DNA of 57,171 nucleotides from Corynebacterium sp. (GCF_022712275.1 NZ_JALAGU010000049.1:1-57171); one strand, 5' to 3'. Shown: positions 26,641-36,066, numbered from the stretch's first letter. Numbers and translations are program-made. Notes: a model not told the origin generated them from the sequence alone.

Positions 26641-27198
26641 CTACCCCTCCACGACGGTGACGCCCGTCGTGCCGTCCTCCAACGCCTCGAAGGTGTGCGG
26701 AACATCCCCCGGGTAGCGGACGCAGTCCCCGACGTCCAGCGTGATCGTCCGGTCCTGCACGCCGACCACCGCACGCCCCGAGGTGATGAACACGTACTCG
26801 ACGGTCCCCCGGGGATGCGGCTTCGAGGACTTCACCGTGCCCGGACCTGCGGTGATGTAGTACAGGTCCCGCCTGGTCGACGGCTCTCCCGGACTGACCA
26901 GTGCCACGCGGTAGGCACTGTCCTCGGACTCGAGGAAGTTCAGTTCCTCCGCCCGGGTGACGTCGATGTCGGGCGTCGGCGGATCGATGATCCTGGACAG
27001 CGGCACGTTGTAGACACTGGCGAGCGACCAGAGTGTCTCCACGCTGGGATTGCCGGCACCGGACTCCAGGACCGAGAGTGTGGACTTCCCGATGCCCGCC
27101 CGGCCTGCTGCCTCAGTGAGGCTCAGTCCGACCTTCTCCCGCTCGGCGCGCAGGGCGGACCCCATGCGCTGATGGTCGTACTGCGTATCCTTCGACAT
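26641..27198 (-). CDS. XRE-family regulator with C-terminal cupin domain
   Basis: The protein has 185 residues. The N-terminal helix-turn-helix is at about residues 10-65 (LRAEREKVGLSLTEAAGRAG, IGKSTLSVLESG). A cupin sensor domain occupies about 105-185, with HPRGTVEYVFITSGRAVVGV and GDCVRYPGDVPHTFEA. This architecture binds a small ligand and is often found beside amino-acid exporters. It is divergent from azlCD with a 67-bp gap that holds a GGACAATTGTCC palindrome, so it probably regulates azlCD and itself. The ATG at 27198 matches the start of the HTH domain; the frame extends to 27309 without support. Confidence 0.88.
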   Translation of the reverse strand: MSKDTQYDHQRMGSALRAEREKVGLSLTEAAGRAGIGKSTLSVLESGAGNPSVETLWSLASVYNVPLSRIIDPPTPDIDVTRAEELNFLESEDSAYRVALVSPGEPSTRRDLYYITAGPGTVKSSKPHPRGTVEYVFITSGRAVVGVQDRTITLDVGDCVRYPGDVPHTFEALEDGTTGVTVVEG

Positions 27199-27213
27199 GT
27201 CGTTCACGGTACG

Positions 27214-27225
27214 GGACAATTGTCC
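27214..27225. promoter_or_regulatory. 12-bp palindrome between the XRE-cupin gene and azlC
   Basis: GGACAATTGTCC is a perfect palindrome, 15 bp before the regulator start and 40 bp before azlC. It is a good candidate operator for the XRE-cupin regulator on both divergent promoters. Confidence 0.55.
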
Positions 27226-27265
27226 ATCTTGACGAACGCCTCCGCAATCGTTCAGTATAGAGAAC

Positions 27266-27928
27266 ATGGCACCATCAGACAGAACGGCAGTGAAAGACGG
27301 CGCCGTCATCTGCCTGACGTTGATCGCCGTCGGTCTCTCCTACGGCTCACTGTCCCACCAGGCCGGGCTCCACCTCTGGCAGACCGCATTTCTCGCCGCG
27401 CTGGCCTACGGTGGCGCGGCCGAGATCCTCTTCGTCGGCACGCTCGGCGCCGGTGGATCACCGGTCGCCGCGGTGCTGGGTGGCGTCCTCGTGAACTCCC
27501 GGAACCTCGCCTACGGCATGAACGTCGGCACCATCGCACCCCGCGGCTGGCGGGCAGTCGCCGGCGCGCACCTGGTCAACGACGAGACCATGGCGTTTTC
27601 CCGGGTCAGGGAACCTGCCGACCGTCGGTGGCGACGGTTCTCCGTTCTCGGCATAGCCCTGCTCCTCTCCTGGCTCGGCGGTGCTGTGGCCGGGCAACTG
27701 GTGGCGGGACTCACCGACACCGACGCCTTCGGGGTGGACACGGCCTTCCCGGTGATCCTCGTCGCCATGGTCCTCCCCGATCTCCGACGGCGACCCACCC
27801 TGCTGGCCGCGCTCGCCGCCGCGGTGGTCAGCGTCTCGGCGACACCGGTCGTCCCCTCGGGCCTCGCCGCCGTCTGCGCCCTGGTCGTCCTGCTGCCCTG
27901 GGCCCTGTCGACCCGGAGGTCTGCCTGA
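27266..27928 (+). CDS. azlC: AzlC-type branched-chain amino acid exporter, large subunit
   Basis: The protein has 220 residues. AzlC (called BrnF in Corynebacterium) pairs with AzlD (BrnE) to export branched-chain amino acids and methionine. Conserved AzlC features are YGSLSHQAGLHLWQT, AEILFVGTLGAGGSP and LVNSRNLAYGM, together with several hydrophobic segments. It ends in TGATG, overlapping azlD by one base, so the two are translationally coupled. The divergent XRE-cupin regulator is the likely controller. The exact substrate range is unknown. Confidence 0.9.
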   Translation: MAPSDRTAVKDGAVICLTLIAVGLSYGSLSHQAGLHLWQTAFLAALAYGGAAEILFVGTLGAGGSPVAAVLGGVLVNSRNLAYGMNVGTIAPRGWRAVAGAHLVNDETMAFSRVREPADRRWRRFSVLGIALLLSWLGGAVAGQLVAGLTDTDAFGVDTAFPVILVAMVLPDLRRRPTLLAALAAAVVSVSATPVVPSGLAAVCALVVLLPWALSTRRSA

Positions 27929-28299
27929 TGGACACACAGATTTTCCTGCTCTCCGCCGGCGCCCTCATCGTCGCCACCTACCTGATCCGGCTCGCCGGAG
28001 TGTTGTGGGGACGCCGTCTCGCCGCGGGAGGCCCCGCTGCGTCCGGCAGATCGTCCGACACCGGATCCGGAGATTCCTCGGCGGCTGTCCGTCTCTGGCT
28101 CGACCGTGCGGCGGTCGTCATCCTCGTCGCCGTCGCCGCCACACAGGCCACCTATGACGGACAGGATCTCACGGGGCTGTCCCGCATCCTCGGCGTAGCT
28201 GTCGGAATCGTCGCTCTGTGGCGGCGGGTGCCGATGCTCCTCGCTGTTCTGCTGGCCATGGCGACCACCGCGGTGCTTCGCCTGCTCGGTGTGGCGTGA
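27928..28299 (+). CDS. azlD: AzlD-type branched-chain amino acid exporter, small subunit
   Basis: The protein has 123 residues starting at the ATG that overlaps the azlC stop. It has three to four hydrophobic segments (about residues 5-27, 61-72, 86-97, 101-120) with the typical small-subunit start TYLIRLAGVLWGRR. A hydrophilic Gly/Ser/Asp stretch at about 33-52 sits in the loop. It forms the second half of the two-subunit exporter. Confidence 0.88.
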   Translation: MDTQIFLLSAGALIVATYLIRLAGVLWGRRLAAGGPAASGRSSDTGSGDSSAAVRLWLDRAAVVILVAVAATQATYDGQDLTGLSRILGVAVGIVALWRRVPMLLAVLLAMATTAVLRLLGVA

Positions 28300-28351
28300 G
28301 CGGTCACCGACACGGGTGACGTAGCCGGTAAGGACGCGTACAACGGGGCCC

Positions 28352-29746
28352 ATGAGCACCTTCCAGTTGAACAACCCGTCCACCGGCACCACCGAAGACA
28401 CGTTCACGAGAATCGAGGACTCCGACCGGGACGCCATCCTCGACCGCGCGACCGAGGCCTACAACTCCTGGCGCACCACCTCGGTCGACGAGCGGGCCCG
28501 CGTCCTCGCCCGGGCCGCCGACCTCTACGAGCAGAACACCGAGGAGCTCGCGTCCCATATCGGACGCGAGATGGGCAAGCTCACCTCCTGGGCGCGCGCC
28601 GAGCTCGGCATCGTCGTCGACATCTACCGGTACTACGCCGAGCACGCCCATGAGCTGCTCGCCGACCGCGAACTGCCGGCACAGAATGCACTGCACACCT
28701 ACGTCCGCAAGGACCCGGTCGGCCCACTGCTGGGCATCATGCCGTGGAACTTCCCCTACTACCAGGTCGCCCGCTGGGCCGCGCCGAACCTGCTGCTCGG
28801 CAACTCCCTGGTCCTCAAGCACGCGTCCATCTGCCCACTGTCCTCGCAGGCCTGCCAGGACATTCTGGAGGACGCCGGCCTGCCCGCCGGCGTGTTCCAG
28901 AACATCTACGCCTCCGGCTCCCAGATGGACGCCTTCGTCGCCGACCCCCGGATCGCGGGAGTCTCGCTGACCGGCTCCGAGCGTGCGGGTGCGGCTGTGG
29001 CCGCGACAGCTGGCGAGAACTACAAGAAGTCACTGCTGGAGCTCGGCGGTAATGATCCGTTCATCGTCCTCGGTGGACTGTCCGACAAGGACATGGACCG
29101 CGTCCTCGACCGGTATGTGGGCCTGCGGATGTACAACACCGGTCAGGCGTGCAATGCGCCGAAGCGGCTGATCGTCCTTGATGACGACTACGAGCGTGTG
29201 GTGTCCGGCCTGGAGCAGCGGATCAGTGCGCTGCTACCGGGTGAGTGGGACGACCCGGACGCCGATGTGGGGCCACTGTCCTCGGTCGACGCCCGTGACG
29301 AGATCGTCCAGCGGCTGGAGGCCGCGTCCTCCGACGGGACTGCCACGGTGCGTGTGGGTGGTCGGGCGCTGGAGCGCCCCGGCGCGTTCATGGAGCCGAC
29401 GCTGCTCACCGACGTTGACCCGTCCGCCGATGTGGGCTGCAACGAGGTCTTCGGGCCGGTCGCCATCGTCTACGGCGCCACCGACGTGGACGACGCCGTG
29501 CGGATCGCCAACGACTCCGACTACGGACTGTCCGGGTCGGTGTGGGGCACGGACCTGGAGTTGGCGGAGCAGACCGCGGCGCGGCTGGAGGTCGGCATGT
29601 CCTTCGTCAACGAGGCCTCGGTCACCGCGGCGGGACTTCCCTTCGGCGGTGTGGGACGCTCCGGCTACGGTCGCGAGTTGGCCGAGTGGGGCGTCGGCGA
29701 GTTCTGCAACGACCACCTGGTGCGGGTGCGCTCGCTGCGGAAGTGA
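28352..29746 (+). CDS. NAD(P)-dependent aldehyde dehydrogenase, succinate-semialdehyde type
   Basis: The protein has 464 residues and a full aldehyde dehydrogenase fold. The cofactor-binding element is MPWNFPYYQVARWAAP at about residues 131-146. The general-base glutamate is in LLELGGNDPF at about 230 and the catalytic cysteine in NTGQACNAPKR at about 265. The N-terminal pattern (NNPSTGTTEDTF) and overall length fit the succinate-semialdehyde dehydrogenase/Sad group. The substrate is not proven by sequence. It follows azlCD by 52 nt on the same strand, but a metabolic link is unclear. A hairpin follows its stop. Confidence 0.88.
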   Translation: MSTFQLNNPSTGTTEDTFTRIEDSDRDAILDRATEAYNSWRTTSVDERARVLARAADLYEQNTEELASHIGREMGKLTSWARAELGIVVDIYRYYAEHAHELLADRELPAQNALHTYVRKDPVGPLLGIMPWNFPYYQVARWAAPNLLLGNSLVLKHASICPLSSQACQDILEDAGLPAGVFQNIYASGSQMDAFVADPRIAGVSLTGSERAGAAVAATAGENYKKSLLELGGNDPFIVLGGLSDKDMDRVLDRYVGLRMYNTGQACNAPKRLIVLDDDYERVVSGLEQRISALLPGEWDDPDADVGPLSSVDARDEIVQRLEAASSDGTATVRVGGRALERPGAFMEPTLLTDVDPSADVGCNEVFGPVAIVYGATDVDDAVRIANDSDYGLSGSVWGTDLELAEQTAARLEVGMSFVNEASVTAAGLPFGGVGRSGYGRELAEWGVGEFCNDHLVRVRSLRK

Positions 29747-29762
29747 GGCGGTGAATGAAGAC

Positions 29763-29801
29763 GGACCCGTCGCGGAAGCTGGAACTTCATGCGACGGGTC
29801 C
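29763..29801 (+). terminator. Hairpin downstream of the aldehyde dehydrogenase gene
   Basis: GGACCCGTCGC (29763-29773) and GCGACGGGTCC (29791-29801) are exactly complementary, with inner GAAG/CTTC pairing in the loop. It starts 17 bp after the stop, with no U-tract. The rest of 29,802-30,127 shows no gene or tRNA that I can support; it marks the left edge of the accessory island. Confidence 0.65.
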
Positions 29802-30127
29802 TGGAGCGTGTAGTTGCCACAATCATCTCGGACCGAGTCCGCGATGCTGCGAAGTGGTTCCTGCAACTCTGGTGGCCGGAAGCGGGTGACGTATGGTTGC
29901 AGCCCATGTCATCCACTTCTCCATGATGAGGCGGCGGTGTCTCATCGCCTCCTGACACTACCCGGAGGGGCGCATATCGCGGGTAGAAAAGCGACACTGC
30001 AATAGATCACCCGTTCCAAACTGGCGGTTTTTGCGTCCATCACCAAGCTAGTATCGTGTCATTACTGACCAGCGAAGTGTCCAGTTACGGACATCAGGAC
30101 ACGCCCCACACCAGAAGCAGGCTCGCC

Positions 30128-30820
30128 ATGACCACTCCAGCACGCTCCGCCGATGTTCCCGCCACGCGAATCATTGATGAGGGAGAAGCAGGGGATTACC
30201 TGAGCCGACTGGACATCAACCTGGCTGACCTCCGCGATGCGGTACGGCAGGGCCATGAGGACGCCGCAAACCACTCAAGCCGCTTCTACCCGGTCAACGC
30301 AGCCGGACTCGCCCGATGGATGGAGACTGTCCGGACTCTCCGCCAACACCTCAACGACAGCGACGAGTGGTCCGTAGAGAACCCGCACAACCGCCCGGTC
30401 ATGCAGCGCGACAGTCTGCGCTACGAAGTTGCCGCACACCGCGGTAGCGCCTCGACCGGTCTACCGCACGAGGAACCTGCACTGACCCGCCCCGCGGGGA
30501 AGAAGACCGTCGATTCCGTCAACCGCTTCCGCGAAGATCTTGTCGCGCCGCTCATAGAGCTCGCCGATCTGATCCCGGGCACCACCGATCCCCGGGACCC
30601 TGACGCCCCGCCGTTCGGAACCTGGATCCTGCTCTACCATCCCGCAGATGACGGCATTCACTGTGAGTTCTCGCTTCCCTCCGGCATGACCTCTGACGGC
30701 ACCATCGAGGGGTGGTTGGTCCGGGTCATGCTCGGCACAGTGACCGACAATGCTGTTGGAGAGGTCCTCCGTCCTACTGATGATCAAGGTGGTGATGATG
30801 TCTACTACGGCATCGAGTGA
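30128..30820 (+). CDS. Unknown protein paired with an ImmA/IrrE metalloprotease
   Basis: The protein has 230 residues with no recognised domain, signal peptide or membrane segment. It is acidic and His/Arg-mixed, with a central helical region (LARWMETVRTLRQHL) and a Pro-rich C-terminal half ending in acidic DDQGGDDVYYGIE. ATG 30128 is preferred over the GTG at 30056. It overlaps the start of the next gene by 23 nt, so the two are translationally coupled. In XRE-ImmA/IrrE modules the partner is often a toxin or repressor substrate; that would fit, but nothing in the sequence proves it. Confidence 0.7.
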   Translation: MTTPARSADVPATRIIDEGEAGDYLSRLDINLADLRDAVRQGHEDAANHSSRFYPVNAAGLARWMETVRTLRQHLNDSDEWSVENPHNRPVMQRDSLRYEVAAHRGSASTGLPHEEPALTRPAGKKTVDSVNRFREDLVAPLIELADLIPGTTDPRDPDAPPFGTWILLYHPADDGIHCEFSLPSGMTSDGTIEGWLVRVMLGTVTDNAVGEVLRPTDDQGGDDVYYGIE

Positions 30821-31982
30821 CCGGAGCGCAGGTCACCTCCGCCTCAGTGGTGACCGTATCGACGTCGCCCGGTTACGGCGTGGACTGTCGAAGGCAGAGA
30901 CCGCCCGCCAACTCGGCATCACCGCCCGAACCTGGTCGCGGTATGTGTCGGACGGGGCACCTGTCCACGTGGCCGAAGATCTCGAGACGGTTCTGCAGAT
31001 GCCCGCCACGTTCTTCGCTGATGTCCCTCTCCCGAGTCTTTCGGTGGATGAGGTCAACTTCCGGGCAGGCCGGCGTGCTGCCGCAGTTCACCGTCATGCC
31101 GCCGTGGCAGCCGGGGTGTTCGGAGTCATGATCGACCGGTGGATCGACGAGCACTTCACCCGTCCGTCGTGGTCTGCGGGTGATGCAGCTGCGATCGATG
31201 AACTTGAGACGACAGATCCGGTTCTTTCAGCGCAGACGCTCCGCCTGATGTGGGGGCTTGGCGAAGGCCCACTCCCGAACATCGTGCAGCTGTGCGAGTC
31301 GAGGGGAATCCGCGTGTACGGCCTTCCGTCCGTGGCGGAGGTCGTCGACGCATTCTCCGGATGGTCAGACGGGACCCCCTATATCTTCCTGTCCCGGAGC
31401 AAGACCCCGGAGCGTTCCCGCTTTGACATCGCCCACGAGCTCGGTCATCTGATCCTTCACTCGACCTCCCTGGATAGCCGCACCGAGGCGCACCACCGTC
31501 AGGAGGAGGACGCTGACCGCTTCGCCGCCGAGTTCCTGGCACCGGCATCGAGTGTCTCCGAACACCTTCCTCGGCACCCGTCGGTCGATGAGGTGCTGGC
31601 TTTCCGGTCCGTATTCAAGGTGTCCGCGATGATGACAGCCAAAGCCCTGTTGCGCAATGGTCACACAGACGATACGGGCTACCGTCGACTCTGTTCCGCG
31701 CTCGCGCGGCGAGGCTTCCGCACGGGAGAACCCGGCGGCATGACTCACCATGAACGGTCCCGGATCTTCACCTATATCTTCGGCTCCGCAGCCGGCGACA
31801 AACGGACCTCAGCTGACCGCATCTCAGTGGACCTGTCTCTCCCCGTAGCTGATGTGCATGCGCTGACGTTCAGCTCGCAGGTCCACGCGGTGGACACGGG
31901 GGCGAAGGAAGCGTCTAATTCCACCGTACCTACCTCCACCCGGTCACCCAAGAAGCCGAAGCTACGGCTCGTGCAGGGCTGA
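30798..31982 (+). CDS. HTH plus ImmA/IrrE-type zinc metalloprotease (COG2856)
   Basis: The protein has 394 residues. An XRE-like helix-turn-helix occupies about residues 20-75 (VARLRRGLSKAETARQLGIT). The gluzincin motif DIAHELGHLILH is at about residue 210 and supplies zinc ligands and the catalytic glutamate; EEDADRFAAEFLAP about 30 residues later is the third-ligand region. ImmA/IrrE proteases cleave regulators on stress or phage signals, as ImmA cleaves ImmR of ICEBs1 and IrrE cleaves DdrO. An AAGGTGG site supports the start at 30798 (or 30795). It is coupled to the upstream unknown gene and may belong to the defence island beside it. Confidence 0.88.
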   Translation: MSTTASSDRSAGHLRLSGDRIDVARLRRGLSKAETARQLGITARTWSRYVSDGAPVHVAEDLETVLQMPATFFADVPLPSLSVDEVNFRAGRRAAAVHRHAAVAAGVFGVMIDRWIDEHFTRPSWSAGDAAAIDELETTDPVLSAQTLRLMWGLGEGPLPNIVQLCESRGIRVYGLPSVAEVVDAFSGWSDGTPYIFLSRSKTPERSRFDIAHELGHLILHSTSLDSRTEAHHRQEEDADRFAAEFLAPASSVSEHLPRHPSVDEVLAFRSVFKVSAMMTAKALLRNGHTDDTGYRRLCSALARRGFRTGEPGGMTHHERSRIFTYIFGSAAGDKRTSADRISVDLSLPVADVHALTFSSQVHAVDTGAKEASNSTVPTSTRSPKKPKLRLVQG

Positions 31983-32004
31983 CATCTGACGCTGGCCGAG
32001 CGTC

Positions 32005-32403
32005 TCAGCCTTCGCTTTCCCCCGGCTTCACCACCCGCAGGCCCCTCGGCCAGGCGACGTCGATCTCGATGGTCCGATGCATGAGGCCACTCATCGGTTC
32101 GCGGTGCTCAGCCGCACGACAGCGGGGAACGACCTCCTTCTCGACGTCCGGCAGCAGCACGATCGGCGGAACGTCCAGTGCGTAGGCCAGGCGGTAGACG
32201 TGTTCCATCGACATGTTCGTCACGCGCCCGTTTACCCCCGTGCCGTGACCACGCTCGATGTTCTGGATCTGGTTGCGGCTGATCCCTGCCCGCTCTGCCA
32301 ACTCCTCCTGGGTCCACTCCCAGTCGGTCCGTAGAGCCTTCACCCGCTGACCGACGACCACCGCGTAGGTCTTCCAGTCGAGGTCGGGCGGTGGGGTGTA
32401 CAT
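32005..32403 (-). CDS. XRE-family regulator divergent from the Hma-like helicase
   Basis: The protein has 132 residues with a central helix-turn-helix at about residues 30-75 (RTDWEWTQEELAERAGISRN, QIQNIERGHG). The C-terminal half is short and unassigned. It is divergent from the helicase gene across a 90-bp gap that contains the GCACATTATTTTG element. Defence loci are commonly controlled by such a divergent regulator, so it probably represses the helicase promoter and its own. The 23-nt gap from the ImmA/IrrE gene stop is convergent. Target and ligand are unknown. Confidence 0.85.
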   Translation of the reverse strand: MYTPPPDLDWKTYAVVVGQRVKALRTDWEWTQEELAERAGISRNQIQNIERGHGTGVNGRVTNMSMEHVYRLAYALDVPPIVLLPDVEKEVVPRCRAAEHREPMSGLMHRTIEIDVAWPRGLRVVKPGESEG

Positions 32404-32439
32404 GAATCACAAATCTGGTTGCGGTAACCTCAGTTGTCA

Positions 32440-32452
32440 GCACATTATTTTG
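32440..32452 (+). promoter_or_regulatory. Shared 13-bp element upstream of the helicase gene
   Basis: GCACATTATTTTG is identical to 36136-36148, upstream of the methylase. A possible promoter here is TTGCGG (32419-32424), 18-bp spacer, CATTAT (32443-32448), so the element overlaps a -10 region. It could be an operator of the divergent XRE regulator or a conserved promoter core. Confidence 0.6.
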
Positions 32453-32493
32453 GGCTTTCCGGACCGCCTCGTCCGCCACCACCTGGAGCACTC

Positions 32494-35400
32494 ATGCGCA
32501 CTGATCGACGGTCAGACGACCACTCGACCCTCACGGTCGAAGATCTTGAGCCTGGCCTGCAGCTTCTCGGTATCAGCGAGCATCCGGTGGAGATCGTCCA
32601 GACGGTCGGTTCCCCGTTCGGAGCCACGATCACCTTCCGCCACCCGGACGGCGCACTCCAGGAGACTGTCGTCTTCAAGGAGGATCTCCCGCGCCTGGCC
32701 ATCCAGGACCCGGCGGACAGGGAGATGTTCACCGGGGACGCCGAACAGTTCCGCCTTGCCACCGAAGCTCTGCGCATCCAGACCGCCGGACTGCACGACC
32801 CGATGCTCGCGGTCACCTCCAGCGACATCCAGCCGCTGCCCCACCAGATCCGGGCGGTCTACGAAGAGATGCTGCCTCGCATCCCCCTCCACTTCCTCCT
32901 GGCCGACGACCCCGGTGCAGGGAAGACCATCATGTCCGGGCTCTACATCAAAGAGCTCATCCTGCGCGGCGACGTGGAACGGTGCCTTATCGTCTGCCCC
33001 GGCGGCCTGGCCCCGCAGTGGCAGGAGGAACTCCGCGAGAGGTTCGGACTGCACTTCCATGTCCTCTCCCCCGGCGCGGTGGACAACTCCGCGTCCGGGA
33101 ACCCGTTCACCGACCACGACCTGCTCATCGTCCGGATGGATGCCGTGGCCCGCAGTGACGAGGAGTTGCTGCCGCTGCTCAAGGGAACGCAGTGGGATCT
33201 CACGATCGTCGATGAGGCTCACCGGATGTCCGCCTCCGCCGGCTTCCGCAACGAGCTGAAGAAGACACGCCGTTTCCAGCTCGGTGAACTGCTCCGGGAC
33301 ATCTCCCGAAACCTCCTGCTGCTCACCGCCACCCCGCACAACGGCGACAACGAGGCCTTCCAGGCGTTCCTGTCGCTGCTGGACCCGGACCGTTTCGAGG
33401 GCGCGTTTCAGACCGGTACCGAGGACGTGGACACCACCGGCCTGATGCGCCGCATGGTCAAGGAGGAACTGCTCACCTTCGAAGGGAAGCCGCTCTTCCC
33501 GGAGCGTCGGGCTGTTACGGTCCCCTACCAGCTCAGTGTGCCGGAGATGCGGCTGTACGAGGAGGTCACCGGGTACGTACGTACCCAGATGAAGCAGGCG
33601 GAGAATGCCCTCAACGATTCGGTCGGACGCACTGTCGGCTTCGCTCTCACTGTGCTGCAGCGGCGTCTGGCATCCAGTCCATACGCTATCTGGAACTCGT
33701 TGAAGCGCCGGCGTGACAAGCTGGCGTCCTACCGTTCTGAGCTGGAGCAGGCCACGCAGGAGGGTCGTGATCTCTGGTGGAACGGACACGGTTTCACCGG
33801 ACCGGCCCGCATGGTCTCCGACCTCTATGACGCAGATTCGCTTGACGATTTCGCCGCCGATGAGGTGGAGGAAGCCGAAGACACGGTGCTCATCACCCCG
33901 GCCACAGCGGCGCGCACCCTGCCGGAGTTGGATGCCGAACTTGTGGAGCTGGAACACCTGGTCTCTACGGCACACACCGTGGTGCTCAGCGGCGAAGACC
34001 GCAAATGGAGCGAACTCCGCCGGATCATCCAGGAGAAGACACTCACCAACGGTACGACGGGTAAGCGGCGCAAACTCATCATCTTCACCGAGCACCGGGA
34101 CACCCTGAACTACCTCGTCAACCAGATCCGGTCCATCACAGCCGATCCGCGGTCGGTCGTCAGCATCCACGGAGGCACGAACCGTCTGGAACGACAGCGC
34201 ATCACCGCGAACTTCACCAATGACGCCGGGGTCCAGTTCCTCGTCGCCACCGATGCTGCAGGTGAAGGTCTGAACCTGCAGGCTGCACACCTCATGGTGA
34301 ACTACGACCTTCCGTGGAACCCGAACCGGATCGAACAGCGCTTCGGCCGGATTCACCGCATCGGCCAGAAGCATGTCTGCCAGCTGTGGAACCTCGTCGC
34401 CGACGAGACCCGTGAAGGTGCGGTGTACACCCGCCTACTGGACAAGATGGAGGTCCAGCGCAGAGCTCTGAAGCGGCCGGTCTTCGACGTGCTGGGGGAC
34501 GCGTTCCGGGAGACGTCGCTGAAAGACCTCATCATGGACGCGGTTGTCTACATCGACGATCCGGCCCGGCAGGCGGAGATCGAGGAGATCATCGACGCCG
34601 AGGTCGCCCACGGCCTCGACGATCTCATGGCGGAACGCGCTTTGGCAGCGGAATCCTTCACGTCTGCGGATCTGGAGCGGATGCGCGACGCCATGGATGC
34701 CGCGCGTGCCCGGAAGCTGCAGCCGCACTACATCGCCCAGTTCTTCACCCGCGCCCTGGAGCACCAGGGTGGTCGCCTCGTCCGCAAGGCAAAGGGCACG
34801 GCAGCAGTCCGTGCGTTGCCGGGGGCGGTCCTGAACTGGGCGCGGCAGCACGGTTCGCCGTTGGCCGACCGCTATGACCTGGTGACCTTTGATCCAGCGG
34901 TCGCGGACCGAACCGAGCATGTGGAGTTCATAGCCCCCGGGCATCCGCTGCTGGACTCTCTCGTCGATCTGTCGGTGACCGGTCTCAGTGATGTGCTCGA
35001 GACTGGAACGGTCCTCGTGGACCCCAATGATCCGAGCACTGATCCGTGGCTGCTGACCGCCACGCTCATCGAGGTATACGACGGGACGCAGAACGTGCTC
35101 GCGAAGGAGTTCGCCTATCTGCGGGTGAACCCGGACGGCACGGACGAGGACGCCGGCCTGGCGCCGTATCTCGACTTCGATCCCCTACCGGAGGACATCA
35201 CAGCCGAGCAGGCGATCACGGCAGTCAGCCTGGACAGTGACTGGTTGTCCGGCAACCTCACTGACCTGATCCGCGCAGCGGTGACCGCCTCCCGTGTCCG
35301 CCCGGTGCTGGAGGCCACGCGGGAGCGCATCCTGCCGGAACTGGACCGTGCGGCCGGGCTGGTGGAACGTCGGCTCACCGCGCAGATGGACTATCTCACC

Positions 35401-36066
35401 CGGTCGGCGATCGAGGCTGAGGAGCAACAGCGGTTGTTCGAGGCCGGCGAGGCGAAGCGAGCACCGAAGGTCTCGGCAGCGTCACTGAAGAAGCAGGTCT
35501 ACGCCCTGCAGACCCGGTTGACGCAACGGCTGGATCTCATCGCGCGACAACGGCTGCTCTCCCCTGCCCCGCCGCGGATCGTGGCACGGGCGTTGGTGCT
35601 ACCGCAGGGCCTGGTGGATCTGTTGACCGGTGCCGACTGGGACGACGTCGACCAGCACGCGAAGGATACCGCTGAGGTGGACCGCCGGGCGGTCGATGCG
35701 GTACTCGCCGCGGAGCGGGCCCTGGGCCGGACTCCGGTGGAGATGCCGCGCAACAATCCGGGTTTCGATGTCGCGTCGCGGTGGCCGGGTGCGTCCCGGC
35801 CATCGGTGATCATCGAAGTGAAGGGGCGGATTGCCGGCGCAGAAGATTTCGTGATCACCCACCGGGAGGTGCTGACCGCGAAGAACACCGGCGAGGACCA
35901 CCGTCTCGCGCTGGTGGAGATCAGTCCGGAGGGCCCGGAGCACGACCGGGTCCGGTACCTGGTCGACCATTTCCGCGACTTCGCCGGCGCCGACCGGGAG
36001 TTCGGTGTGACAAAGGTCGTCCTGAACTGGCCGGAAACCTGGAACCGCGGCGGTGATCCCGTGTAG
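32494..36066 (+). CDS. hmaA: SNF2/superfamily 2 helicase with C-terminal DUF3883 (Hma helicase)
   Basis: The protein has 1,190 residues. The helicase core carries Walker A LADDPGAGKTIMSG at about 136-149, the DEAH box VDEAHRMS at about 239, motif III TATPHNGDNE, and a C-terminal core with IFTEHRDTLN, GEGLNLQAA and QRFGRIHRIGQ (about 615-625). A DUF3883-like nuclease-fold domain ends the protein, with IIEVKGRIAGAEDF at about 1105. It precedes a DUF1156 methylase and a DUF499 ATPase, the order expected for a Helicase-Methylase-ATPase (Hma) defence system. The start at ATG 32494 has a GGAG RBS. The long opposite-strand frame is a shadow. The domain calls are secure; the system name is inferred from the trio. 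Confidence 0.88.
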   Translation: MRTDRRSDDHSTLTVEDLEPGLQLLGISEHPVEIVQTVGSPFGATITFRHPDGALQETVVFKEDLPRLAIQDPADREMFTGDAEQFRLATEALRIQTAGLHDPMLAVTSSDIQPLPHQIRAVYEEMLPRIPLHFLLADDPGAGKTIMSGLYIKELILRGDVERCLIVCPGGLAPQWQEELRERFGLHFHVLSPGAVDNSASGNPFTDHDLLIVRMDAVARSDEELLPLLKGTQWDLTIVDEAHRMSASAGFRNELKKTRRFQLGELLRDISRNLLLLTATPHNGDNEAFQAFLSLLDPDRFEGAFQTGTEDVDTTGLMRRMVKEELLTFEGKPLFPERRAVTVPYQLSVPEMRLYEEVTGYVRTQMKQAENALNDSVGRTVGFALTVLQRRLASSPYAIWNSLKRRRDKLASYRSELEQATQEGRDLWWNGHGFTGPARMVSDLYDADSLDDFAADEVEEAEDTVLITPATAARTLPELDAELVELEHLVSTAHTVVLSGEDRKWSELRRIIQEKTLTNGTTGKRRKLIIFTEHRDTLNYLVNQIRSITADPRSVVSIHGGTNRLERQRITANFTNDAGVQFLVATDAAGEGLNLQAAHLMVNYDLPWNPNRIEQRFGRIHRIGQKHVCQLWNLVADETREGAVYTRLLDKMEVQRRALKRPVFDVLGDAFRETSLKDLIMDAVVYIDDPARQAEIEEIIDAEVAHGLDDLMAERALAAESFTSADLERMRDAMDAARARKLQPHYIAQFFTRALEHQGGRLVRKAKGTAAVRALPGAVLNWARQHGSPLADRYDLVTFDPAVADRTEHVEFIAPGHPLLDSLVDLSVTGLSDVLETGTVLVDPNDPSTDPWLLTATLIEVYDGTQNVLAKEFAYLRVNPDGTDEDAGLAPYLDFDPLPEDITAEQAITAVSLDSDWLSGNLTDLIRAAVTASRVRPVLEATRERILPELDRAAGLVERRLTAQMDYLTRSAIEAEEQQRLFEAGEAKRAPKVSAASLKKQVYALQTRLTQRLDLIARQRLLSPAPPRIVARALVLPQGLVDLLTGADWDDVDQHAKDTAEVDRRAVDAVLAAERALGRTPVEMPRNNPGFDVASRWPGASRPSVIIEVKGRIAGAEDFVITHREVLTAKNTGEDHRLALVEISPEGPEHDRVRYLVDHFRDFAGADREFGVTKVVLNWPETWNRGGDPV

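Noticed and set aside
29802..30127. tRNA or integrase attachment site at the island edge
   Set aside because: No cloverleaf or T-loop sequence and no integrase or clear flanking direct repeat was found in the window.
32512..34374. 620-residue minus-strand frame within the helicase
   Set aside because: It is the antisense shadow of a gene with intact helicase motifs.
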